64,000 nt of DNA from Polyangiaceae bacterium. Lineage in GTDB: Bacteria; Myxococcota_A; Polyangia; Polyangiales; Polyangiaceae. Both the position numbers and the translations under genes were made by a program. Positions 49,432 to 57,516 of this stretch are shown here, piece by piece. The first letter of the stretch is position 1; each line of letters starts with the position of its first letter. The notes below the pieces were generated by a model, which had not been told where the DNA came from, ran no database searches, and saw only the letters and a program-made list of their open reading frames with translations. Location of the stretch: NCBI GenBank assembly GCA_016715885.1, contig JADJXL010000028.1, forward strand, positions 1 through 64,000, in the 5' to 3' direction.

Positions 49432-51105
49432 ATGAACGCTTCGAGAAACCATCTGCGCGCTTTGCTTCGATTCTGCTCACCAGCGTTGGGTCTCGTGCTT
49501 TGCACGGGTTGCGGTCCCGACCCCACGAGTAACCCGCCGCCGCAAATCGTGGGCACGCGCGACGAGCTCGCGGACGCAGCGTCGCTCGAATTGCTGACGG
49601 ATCCCGGGCGCTTACCGATATTCGGCGACGGCAAATACTTCCAAACGGGTAGCTACGACCGTGAATCGGGAGCGATTCCGCCGGCGAGCTTCGTCGATCG
49701 GGGCAATCGCGACATGAACCATTTCGCGTGTCGAGGCGTCGAAGCATCGGTGAGCGAGGCGCAAATCGTCCCGCCCCTCTACGACGACGAGGTTTGTCCC
49801 GAATCGTATGTGCGCGGTGTGGCGCTCGCTCGCATCGAAGGATCCGGGCGTCTGGCGCGGTTTTGGATGACCGCGAGCTCGCTGCGAAATGGGGGGGTTG
49901 CGAATGACGAAATCTTTCGCATATGGGTCGACGATGATCCATCGCCCGTCGTGGAAGAACCGCTCGCGGCGATCATCGATGGATCGGCGGGCGAAATGTT
50001 TGCCCCTCCATTCGGCGACGGCCCTGGAGATCACGTGGCGTGGTATTATCCGGTGGTTTTTGCGAAGAAAATCATCGTTGGTCTCGACAACCTCGGCCCG
50101 CTCGAATATTATTACGATCAAGTCGGCGTAGTGCTGGATCGCGTGCCGGTGGCGAGAAAAGCGGCTGCCAAACGTTTGCCGGCACGCGATGATGCGTCCA
50201 TCGTCCTCCGGGCGGTGCAGAATGGCGGGGACCTCGGCGAGCCCATCGGAGCACCTACGGTCGTGTCGCTCATGCCGGGACAAACTGCAACGATCATCGA
50301 TTTGCCAGGACCGACGACGATTCGCGCGCTGCGATTGGGGGTCGCAAAAGACGCATTGCCACATCTCGCGGACGTGGATATTCAAGTCACCTGGGACGAC
50401 GCTGCGACCCCCGCAATGGCGCTCCCCATGTCGGATCTTTTTGCGGCATCACTCGATGCGCCGGAAAACGGAAATGCAAGCCTGGGACTCGCGGGATTCG
50501 AGGCACCGGACGGCACGGTTCAACTGGAGCTCCGTTTGCCCATGCCGTTCGAGAAAAACGTAAAGTTCGTCGCGACGAACAATCACGCAAACCCGGTAGA
50601 TTTCACCCTTTCGATGCGCGGATCGTCCACTGTCCCAACCGCACCTTTCGGACATCTCCATGTCGAAAGGCGACAAACCATTGCGCCTGCCGCGGGAAAA
50701 ACGCATCCGCTCGCAAGCGTGACGGGACGAGGCCGATGGGCGGGAACGTGCATGATGCTCGAAGGCCAAGGCATTGGTGACGGCACTCTTTTCGATGAAC
50801 CCCTGAATTTTCTGGAAGGTGATGAGCTGGGGACGCTCGACGGCGAGCTGACCATTCGCGGTACCGGCACCGAAGATTACTTCAATGGCGCATTCTATTA
50901 CGAGGCTGGCTCGCATTCGACGCCCTTTGCGCAATGGTGGGGCACGCGCGTGGATGGACTCGTGGGCCAATCGAGCGCTTGTCGCTTTCACGTGCTCGGG
51001 GACACCATCGACTTTGCAGAGAGCGCCGAGCTCGAGCTGGAGATTGGTCCCGGCATACCGGAGACGCTCGTGCGGTACCGCACGGTCACGTATCTGTATC
51101 GGTGA
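49432..51105 (+). CDS. GH172-like (DUF2961) lipoprotein
   Basis: 557 residues. Signal LGLVLCTGC gives a lipobox (Cys about 25). The DUF2961/GH172 double jelly-roll is marked by SGAIPPASFVDRGNRDMNHF, an ARIEGSGRLARFWMTAS start strand, FRIWVDDDPSPVVEEPL, and in the C-terminal part the conserved IRGTGTEDYFNGAFYYEAG with the family Glu in GTGTEDYF. Known GH172 enzymes act on furanose-containing glycans (difructose anhydride and arabinofuranose). Here the substrate is unknown. As a lipoprotein it probably acts on the outside of the cell, perhaps on prey or soil polysaccharides. It is the last plus-strand gene before the tRNA. Confidence 0.88.
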   Translation: MNASRNHLRALLRFCSPALGLVLCTGCGPDPTSNPPPQIVGTRDELADAASLELLTDPGRLPIFGDGKYFQTGSYDRESGAIPPASFVDRGNRDMNHFACRGVEASVSEAQIVPPLYDDEVCPESYVRGVALARIEGSGRLARFWMTASSLRNGGVANDEIFRIWVDDDPSPVVEEPLAAIIDGSAGEMFAPPFGDGPGDHVAWYYPVVFAKKIIVGLDNLGPLEYYYDQVGVVLDRVPVARKAAAKRLPARDDASIVLRAVQNGGDLGEPIGAPTVVSLMPGQTATIIDLPGPTTIRALRLGVAKDALPHLADVDIQVTWDDAATPAMALPMSDLFAASLDAPENGNASLGLAGFEAPDGTVQLELRLPMPFEKNVKFVATNNHANPVDFTLSMRGSSTVPTAPFGHLHVERRQTIAPAAGKTHPLASVTGRGRWAGTCMMLEGQGIGDGTLFDEPLNFLEGDELGTLDGELTIRGTGTEDYFNGAFYYEAGSHSTPFAQWWGTRVDGLVGQSSACRFHVLGDTIDFAESAELELEIGPGIPETLVRYRTVTYLYR

Positions 51106-51126
51106 AAAGCTGACGAACGGTTTTGG

Positions 51127-51200
51127 TCGGGGAGGAGGGATTTGAACCCACGACGACGAGCACCCAAAGCTCGTGCACTACCAGGCTGTGCGACTCCCCG
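51127..51200 (-). tRNA. tRNA-Pro (anticodon UGG)
   Basis: On the minus strand a 74-nt cloverleaf can be drawn: acceptor CGGGGAG with CTCCCCG, D-stem GCAC/GTGC, anticodon stem CGAGC/GCTCG enclosing TTTGGGT, with UGG at 51166-51164, and a T-arm containing GTGGGTTCAAATCCCTC. Discriminator A is at 51127; CCA is not encoded. It reads all or most proline codons with wobble. No integration remnant is visible next to it. Confidence 0.95.
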
Positions 51201-51314
51201 AGCTCGCAGCGCGTGGACGTGTCCACGTTCTGCTGGCGTCACCCGTCACCGGGCAACACACGGCGCGCACTTTAGACGACGACGGGCAGAAGAGCAAGAG
51301 AGTTTGTGGCGCCC

Positions 51315-53618
51315 CTACTCGAGGTTCTTTGCCAGGTACTCGATGACCCGTTCGTAAGCGTACTTCCGTACCACAGGACTGCGATACCCGTGACGTTCGC
51401 CCGGAAACACGAGCAGGTCGAAGGTCTTGTTCGCCGCGACGAAGGCATCGATGAGCGCTGCGGCATTTTGGAAGTGAACGTTCTCATCCATGAGCGCATG
51501 CACGAGCAGCAGTTTGCCGCGCAGGTTGCCCGCCATCTTCGTGAGGTTCGTGGTGTCGTACGCCGCCGCGTTGTCCTTGGGCAAACCCAAGTACCTCTCG
51601 GTGTACGCGCTGTCGTACAAGCGGAAATCCGTGACGGGTGACGCCGAAACGCCTACGTGGAACTTGTCGGGCGCCTTGAGCATCGCGAGGGCCGCCATGA
51701 AACCACCATAACTATGCCCGTAAATGCCGACGCGGTTTGCATCGACGTACGGCCTTTTGGCGACCGCATCGAGCGCCGCAATTTGATCGGCAAGCTCGAC
51801 GTCGCCCATCTTTCCAGCGAGCGGCGCCTCGAATGCGGGACCCCTACCCCCGCTCCCTCGATTGTCCACTTGCATGACGACAAACCCTCGGTCGGCCAAA
51901 TGTTGCCAAATGAGCCGCGGACTCCAGGAATTCAGCACGGTCTGCGCATGCGGACCTCCGTACACCATGACGACGACCGGATACTTCTTGCCCGGCTCGA
52001 TGACCCGCGGAGGAAGCAGCGCCCCGTGCAATTCGACGCCCGACCCCACAGTTACCGTAAAAAATTCCGGAGTTCGCAATTCCAAACTCGCTACTTCCGG
52101 ATCGGGCTTCGGCCCGAGATCAAAGAGCACTTGGCCACCAAGCTTGCGCAAAATGACCTTCGGTGGACGATCGGCCGCCGAATGCATGTCCATGACCATT
52201 TTTGCATTACGGTCGAGCCCGGCCATGTGCACGCCGGGTTCCTCGGTCCAGCGCTTGATTTCGCCTCCCTCGAGAGGCACCGAATAAAGCTGCCTGTCGA
52301 GCGTCGCGTCCTTGTTGCCAATGAAAAATACCCGCCCCGAAGCCTCGTCGAGTCGCGTTATGCCGTACACGTTCCAAGCTCCCGACGTCAATGTCTTCAC
52401 AGGCGCGCCCGTCGCTGCATCCCGCAATTCGAGATGCATGAAGCCTCCCACATCGTGCAGCCACAAGAATTGCGGTTTCTTTTCGAGCGACTTGAATTGG
52501 GTAAACTCAATCCACGAAGGCGAGTTTTCCACGACCAACTCTTTGGTTTTTCCGTTCGCCGGATCGACTTTGACGAGCGCAAGGCGGCGCTGCCGGCGAT
52601 CGAGCGTTTGCACGTAGACCGCTGATCCATCGTGCGCCCATGAAAAACGCCCCATGTATCGCTCGGTATCCGCAGGCCACGACAGCCACGTCGTTTTGCG
52701 CGACTTCACGTCGATGATCCCCGCGCGTACTTTCGGATTCGCCGCGCCCGGTAGAGGATACTTTTGCATCATCAGGTCCGGGCCTTGTCCGCGATACCCG
52801 AGCACCGGATGCTCCGCAACGCCGCGTTCGTCCACTTCCAAGTAAACGAGGCGATCGCAACTCGGGGACCAGAAAAACCCATGCGGTTCGCCGAGCTCTT
52901 CTTGGCCGAGGAAATCGCTTTGACCTCGCGTGGTGCCCGGTGGACCTCCCGTCGTCAATTTCGTTTCTTTTCCAGTCGCTACGTCGATGACGAACAAATC
53001 ATCATTGCGGACAAACCCGACGCGTTCCCCAGTGGGGCAAAGGCGCGGATCGATTTCGGCTTCGGGCGTCTCCGTGAGCCGTTTCAATGCGCCATCGGCC
53101 GCACGCACGAAGATATCGCCACTGCCGGGCACGAGCATCACCGGAGCATTCTCGGCCCATTCGTACGTCGATATGCCCGACGCTCTTTGCCGCTGCCGCT
53201 CGCGCCGAAGCTCTTCTTCGCGACTGAGAGGTTTCGAGCCACCCGGAAGATCGGCTGCTCGGAGAAGGACGCGCGACGATTTCGTCGACGTGTCGAATGC
53301 AAAAAGCGAATACGTCATGTCGCCGGATTCACTGGCGAGCCACGTGACGAGCTTGCCGTCGGGCGATGCGCCAAACTTGCGCGGAACGTTCGCGCCGGGC
53401 TCGGGATACTTCGCGATGCGCTCGAAACCAATGCGGCTCTTGTCCGCGCCAAGGATCGCACCGCGCGAAGAATCGCCCTTCTGCGACGCGTTCGGCGCTT
53501 CTTTGGCCATCTCGCTCAAGAGCGGGCGCAATGGACGTTGAGCATCGGTTTGTCCTGCACAACCCGCGACGAGTGCGGCGAAGACAAACCCCGTACGAAG
53601 AACCCTGGTCTCGCTCAT
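51315..53618 (-). CDS. Dipeptidyl peptidase IV-like (S9) lipoprotein
   Basis: 767 residues from ATG 53618. Signal FVFAALVAGC gives a lipobox (Cys20). The N-terminal two thirds form a beta-propeller (PNASQKGD to about 500) with DPP-IV hallmarks such as WSPSCDRLVYLEVDERGV and a DRLVYLEV-type strand. The alpha/beta hydrolase has the nucleophile Ser636 in GIYGHSYGGFMA, Asp711 in HALMDENVHFQNA and His743 in FPGERHGYRS. The triad is complete. S9B peptidases remove X-Pro or X-Ala dipeptides from peptides; with a lipoprotein signal it should act in the periplasm or outside. Likely peptide nutrition, fitting a predatory lifestyle. It lies 33 bases downstream of nothing on its strand: the next minus-strand gene (53651) is upstream, so they may be an operon. 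Confidence 0.93.
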   Translation of the reverse strand: MSETRVLRTGFVFAALVAGCAGQTDAQRPLRPLLSEMAKEAPNASQKGDSSRGAILGADKSRIGFERIAKYPEPGANVPRKFGASPDGKLVTWLASESGDMTYSLFAFDTSTKSSRVLLRAADLPGGSKPLSREEELRRERQRQRASGISTYEWAENAPVMLVPGSGDIFVRAADGALKRLTETPEAEIDPRLCPTGERVGFVRNDDLFVIDVATGKETKLTTGGPPGTTRGQSDFLGQEELGEPHGFFWSPSCDRLVYLEVDERGVAEHPVLGYRGQGPDLMMQKYPLPGAANPKVRAGIIDVKSRKTTWLSWPADTERYMGRFSWAHDGSAVYVQTLDRRQRRLALVKVDPANGKTKELVVENSPSWIEFTQFKSLEKKPQFLWLHDVGGFMHLELRDAATGAPVKTLTSGAWNVYGITRLDEASGRVFFIGNKDATLDRQLYSVPLEGGEIKRWTEEPGVHMAGLDRNAKMVMDMHSAADRPPKVILRKLGGQVLFDLGPKPDPEVASLELRTPEFFTVTVGSGVELHGALLPPRVIEPGKKYPVVVMVYGGPHAQTVLNSWSPRLIWQHLADRGFVVMQVDNRGSGGRGPAFEAPLAGKMGDVELADQIAALDAVAKRPYVDANRVGIYGHSYGGFMAALAMLKAPDKFHVGVSASPVTDFRLYDSAYTERYLGLPKDNAAAYDTTNLTKMAGNLRGKLLLVHALMDENVHFQNAAALIDAFVAANKTFDLLVFPGERHGYRSPVVRKYAYERVIEYLAKNLE

Positions 53619-53650
53619 GCCCAGTCGATTAGACCGGGACGCGTGCCGTT

Positions 53651-55006
53651 TCAACCATCTTTCGCGACGTCGCTCGTTTCAGACTCGTTGGCAGGTGCGG
53701 CTTGCTTGTCGGTCGCATCGGTTGCAACGATACGTACTCGACGCACGCGTCTTCCAAAAACGTCCGTGACAATCACCGTGTACCCCTCGCACTCGATTCG
53801 TTCGCCAGGTTCGGCGGGACGCTCGAGCCGCTCGAGAACGTAGCCGCCGACGGTTTCCACGGTTTTGGCTTCCGGCAATAAAACAATTTGCTCTTCGCGT
53901 TCGAGGTCGGCCAAGAGCACGCGACCATCCACTTCGACAATCCCCGGCCCGCGCCGATGAATGGGCGGAACTTCTTCGTCGTTTTCGTCGCGAATTTCAC
54001 CGACGATTTCTTCGAGCAAATCCTCGATCGTGACGAGCCCGATGAATTCGCCCGTGGAGCTCGTGATGATCGCGACGGGTACTTGCCTTGCCTGCATTTC
54101 GAGACGCAAGCGTTCGACGGACGTGGTTTCCCTGGCAAAAATGGGTTTTCGCAAGAGCTCGGCGACGCGCGAAGCTTTGCGCCGGCCGCTGAGCACGTCG
54201 AACAAGTCGCGAAGATGGAGATATCCGAGAACCGAATGGCCCTTTGCATCGAGCACCGGGTATCGCGAATATCCCGCCTCGGCAACGACGGCGACGGCTT
54301 CTTCGATGGTCATTTCCGCGCGGAGGGTCGCGGCATCACTGCGTAGCGACATGACGTGACGCGCGGTTCGCCTGCGCAGGTCGAAAATGCGGACGAGCAT
54401 GCTGCGCAGGGCAGGATCGAGGCCCGCTGGGCTGCGCGTGAGCAGAATGCGCAGTTCTTCCGAGGTATGGGCAATTTCTTGTTCATGCGCCGGCGTAAGG
54501 CCGAACAGGCGAACGAATGCATTGGCTGCCGAATTGAGAACCCAAATGATCGGCCAGGCGAGCACGTAGAAAAAGTGCAGGGGCCTTGCAGCAAAAAGCG
54601 TAACACTTTCGGTACGTTGGATGGCCAAGCTTTTCGGCGCCAATTCACCGATGATCGTGTGCAAGGACATGATCAGGACAAACGCGACGCCCAGTGATAC
54701 GGCGTGCGTCGCGTCGGGTCCGAATCCAGCACGCACGAGCAGAGGCTGGAGCAGATGGGCAATGGCAGGTTCGCCAATCCAGCCAAGGCCCAGGCTGGCA
54801 AGCGTAATGCCAAGCTGATTGGCGGACAGATACGCATCCAAACGCTGCGAGATGGCGAGCGCGCGCTTGGCACGCGCATCGCCGCTGTGCACGAGCTGCT
54901 CGAGGCGCGTCGGGCGCATCTTGACGATGGCAAATTCCGATGCGACGAAAAATGCATTGAGCAGTATCAGCAGCGCCGTCCCAAGAAGATAGCCAATGGT
55001 CGACAT
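53651..55006 (-). CDS. CNNM/CorC-type membrane protein (DUF21, CBS, CorC_HlyC)
   Basis: 451 residues. The DUF21 domain (about 1-190) has three or four membrane segments (GTALLILLNAFFVASEFAIVKMRPTR at the start, split as ALLILLNAFFVASEFAIVKM). Two CBS domains (about 205-330) include ARHVMSLRSDAATL, YSRYPVLDAKGHSVLGYLHL, FVPVAIITSSTGEFIGLVT-like and LVTIEDLLEEIVGEI. A CorC_HlyC domain (about 345-430) ends the protein (VDGRVLLADLE, LERLERPAEPGERIE). Members export or resist magnesium and cobalt; older annotation calls them hemolysins. It lies 50 bases below gshA on the minus strand, and just above the DPP-IV gene. Confidence 0.93.
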   Translation of the reverse strand: MSTIGYLLGTALLILLNAFFVASEFAIVKMRPTRLEQLVHSGDARAKRALAISQRLDAYLSANQLGITLASLGLGWIGEPAIAHLLQPLLVRAGFGPDATHAVSLGVAFVLIMSLHTIIGELAPKSLAIQRTESVTLFAARPLHFFYVLAWPIIWVLNSAANAFVRLFGLTPAHEQEIAHTSEELRILLTRSPAGLDPALRSMLVRIFDLRRRTARHVMSLRSDAATLRAEMTIEEAVAVVAEAGYSRYPVLDAKGHSVLGYLHLRDLFDVLSGRRKASRVAELLRKPIFARETTSVERLRLEMQARQVPVAIITSSTGEFIGLVTIEDLLEEIVGEIRDENDEEVPPIHRRGPGIVEVDGRVLLADLEREEQIVLLPEAKTVETVGGYVLERLERPAEPGERIECEGYTVIVTDVFGRRVRRVRIVATDATDKQAAPANESETSDVAKDG

Positions 55007-55056
55007 TGCTGAATGAACCCCCTACCTCGCGGAACACGCGCAGTACGACACGGTGA

Positions 55057-56430
55057 CTAAACGAGGCGCGTGCGCGCGATGATTTCACGTTGCAAATCGG
55101 GGCCGCTCGCGTTCGCATCGAGCCCCTCGAGGAGCACGTCGGCCGGGCATTGCCCCTTGGAAACGAGCGCTCCGAGGCGCGCCAGATGCACTCGTTCGTC
55201 CTGGCCATTGCGCATACGCGCGCGCCTGGCCAAACCTCCCTCGGCGATGGACATCACGCGTTCGGCCAGCGCCGCCAAAGGTTCGCCGCGGAACGTGGCC
55301 CCGAGCGCATCGCGCGCAATCGCGGGCCGCAGCGCGTCGAGCTCGGCAAAGGTAAGACTTTCCGTGAGCGCTTCGGCTTCGTCGAGCGCTCGGTCGTCGT
55401 ACAAAATGCCCGTCCAGAGCGCGGAAAGCGCGCACGTCGTGGCGGACGATTGAGCGTCCGCACCTCGCACTTCGATCGTTCGCTTGAGGCGCACTTCAGG
55501 AAAAAGTGTATTGAGGTGCATGTTCCAATCGGCTTGCGTCGCGCGATGACCCCGAAACCCGTAGTCCATGAAACTGCGGAACGATTGTCCGGTATTTTCG
55601 AGGATCGTATTGCCACGTTTGATGAGGAACATGGGGGCATCGAGTGCCCATTCGACGTAATCGATGAACTTGCGGCGCCCGTGGATGACGCTGGCGAGCA
55701 GACCTTGACGAGCGGGATCGACGTCGAGCCACGTGTGCGCTCGGCGGCTCTTGCCGCCCCAAATTTTGCCTTCGTAAAATGGGGAATTGGCAAACATCGC
55801 CGTGATGACGGGAGAGAGGCGAAGCGCAATGCAAAGGGAACGCATCGCTCCTTCTTCGCTGGAATAGTCGAAATTGGCCTGCACCGTCGACGTGCGGCGC
55901 ATCATGTCGAGACCGCCCGTCCCTCGCAATGGCAAATACCGCTTCATGATGCCATAACGAGATTTCGGCACCCACGAGAGATCTTCCTGACGCGCCAAGG
56001 GATGAAAACCGACGCCGAGAAAGGTAATGCCAAGCTCGCCGGAAATGTCGCGAAGCTCGGCCAAGTGACCGCTCATTTCGAGACAAATCTGATGCACGTT
56101 GTCGAATGCGGCACCGGACAATTCGAGCTGTCCGCCAGGTTCGAGCGTAATCGACGCACCGGCTCGTTCGAGCGCAATGAGGGGCCCTCCGGGATATTCA
56201 GGCTCGGGCTTCCACCCGTGCCGCTCCACGAGAGCTTGTAGGACGGTGAGCACGCTACGCGACCCTTCATAAGGAAGCGGAGAACCGTCGGCTACGAAAA
56301 CCCCGAACTTTTCGCCTTCCGCTCCAATTCGATAACGATCACGCGGCTTCATGGCCGTGTGCAGCGGAATGTATAGGTCGTCAATGTTCCGGATGATGTC
56401 CGGCGTGGAGGAAACGCTCGTTTCAGCCAT
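55057..56430 (-). CDS. gshA: Glutamate-cysteine ligase (GCS2 type)
   Basis: 457 residues. The plant/alphaproteobacterial-type glutamate-cysteine ligase is marked by RIGAEGEKFGVF near residue 38, LEPGGQLELSGAAF, VPKSRYGIMKRYL, MMRRTSTVQANFDYSSEEGAM and GKIWGGKSRRAHTWLDVDPARQGLL. It forms gamma-glutamylcysteine from glutamate and cysteine with ATP, the first step of glutathione synthesis; gshB is not in the window. It starts 5 bases after the methyltransferase-like gene (56436-57419), so translation is probably coupled and both may relate to sulfur amino acid balance. Confidence 0.95.
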   Translation of the reverse strand: MAETSVSSTPDIIRNIDDLYIPLHTAMKPRDRYRIGAEGEKFGVFVADGSPLPYEGSRSVLTVLQALVERHGWKPEPEYPGGPLIALERAGASITLEPGGQLELSGAAFDNVHQICLEMSGHLAELRDISGELGITFLGVGFHPLARQEDLSWVPKSRYGIMKRYLPLRGTGGLDMMRRTSTVQANFDYSSEEGAMRSLCIALRLSPVITAMFANSPFYEGKIWGGKSRRAHTWLDVDPARQGLLASVIHGRRKFIDYVEWALDAPMFLIKRGNTILENTGQSFRSFMDYGFRGHRATQADWNMHLNTLFPEVRLKRTIEVRGADAQSSATTCALSALWTGILYDDRALDEAEALTESLTFAELDALRPAIARDALGATFRGEPLAALAERVMSIAEGGLARRARMRNGQDERVHLARLGALVSKGQCPADVLLEGLDANASGPDLQREIIARTRLV

Positions 56431-56435
56431 CAGTT

Positions 56436-57419
56436 TTACTCGGATGAGGTTTGTCGCTCCGCATGGCCTGCGGCTGTGGTGCCGTGCGATCCGAACCGAG
56501 TGTCCGATGCACCAAACACACGAGACAAGCCGGAGAGATGCGCCAACGTGGTGCCAGCACCACCACCAATGATGCTCGCACCACCTTCGACAAGACGCTT
56601 ACACGCGGAAGTCCAAGCATCGATCGGCACGCCCGTGACAGGCGCGCCGTGTCGAGCGGTGGAGCTGGCCGCGAGAAGCACCCCCACCCGAGCGCCCACG
56701 CGGGACGCCACGTCGATCGCTACCCGCCCCGCTGCCTCGGTGGGTACGTCGAAAAGAACCGCGTGCACGCCTGCTCCAAGGGCCGCGCGCGTCGCATCTT
56801 CGACCGAATCACCATCGACGAGACGCTCGCCGTCGGATGTTTCGAGGATGGCCCACGTGGGCAATTGCGTCGCGCATGCGCTCGCGATCGCGGACGATCT
56901 TGATGCGCGCGCAAGCTCGGTGCCGTGCTGAAACGCTTCGGGAGACACGCCGCGCGCCAGAACGAGCTCGCAGCCCGACGTGGACAGCCGCGTCGCATGC
57001 ATCGCGTACTCTTCCGTGATGCGCTCGGGCAAAACGGGCGCGATCCAGCGCGATCCAAGCAGGCCTGCCACCGCAACGGGTCGCTTTGCACTGCCGGCCG
57101 CATCGAGTGCGAGCTCGATGGCCGTGCCCGTGAGCGCCGCCGAACGAAACGCCATGCCAATCTGCGCAAGCGCCCGCGGCATCGTTTCATCTGTGAGCGC
57201 TAAGAGCACGTCGACTCCAGCCGAGATCTCGTGCCCGTAATAATCCGTCAAGACCGTCTCGTGCTCGCGCACGAGCCGCCCGAGCGGCGCTGGCCCCGAA
57301 AGATCCGCACCACGAGCGATGAGACCCGAAGCCGCATCACCCCCGATGATCAGCGGCAATCCCGCGTCGAGACGAGCGGCTAGAGCGTTCGGTAAACTCA
57401 CGACTTCACGCAAAGGCAC
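56436..57419 (-). CDS. Homocysteine S-methyltransferase-like protein lacking zinc cysteines
   Basis: 327 residues. The homocysteine methyltransferase TIM-barrel is recognisable: IGGDAASGLIARGADL at the start, LTDYYGHEISAGVDVLLALT, LDAAGSAKRPVAVAGLLGSR, then VEGGASIIGGGAGTTLAHLSGLSRVF near the end (282-302 for the first part). In active enzymes this last motif is GGCCGT-like and its two Cys, plus a Cys at the end of an earlier strand, bind zinc to activate homocysteine. Here it reads GGGAGT and the earlier strand reads VLFDVPTEAAG, so all three ligands are missing. The frame is intact with no decay, so the gene is probably kept for another role, for example regulating or scaffolding the coupled gshA product. 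Confidence 0.82.
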   Translation of the reverse strand: MPLREVVSLPNALAARLDAGLPLIIGGDAASGLIARGADLSGPAPLGRLVREHETVLTDYYGHEISAGVDVLLALTDETMPRALAQIGMAFRSAALTGTAIELALDAAGSAKRPVAVAGLLGSRWIAPVLPERITEEYAMHATRLSTSGCELVLARGVSPEAFQHGTELARASRSSAIASACATQLPTWAILETSDGERLVDGDSVEDATRAALGAGVHAVLFDVPTEAAGRVAIDVASRVGARVGVLLAASSTARHGAPVTGVPIDAWTSACKRLVEGGASIIGGGAGTTLAHLSGLSRVFGASDTRFGSHGTTAAGHAERQTSSE

Positions 57420-57516
57420 GAACTTGCGTCCCTTCTTATCACTTCACGCCGCAACACGGAACCACAGACGGTGCGACGTCGTGAAAAGGTGCCGCCAACC
57501 CCTTTCGGAAAAGCAC

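Noticed and set aside
51127..51200. tRNA-Pro as an integration site
   Set aside because: No integrase next to it and no repeat of the tRNA 3' end within the window.
53651..55006. Hemolysin
   Set aside because: DUF21-CBS-CorC architecture is that of CNNM/CorC metal transport proteins; the hemolysin name is historical.
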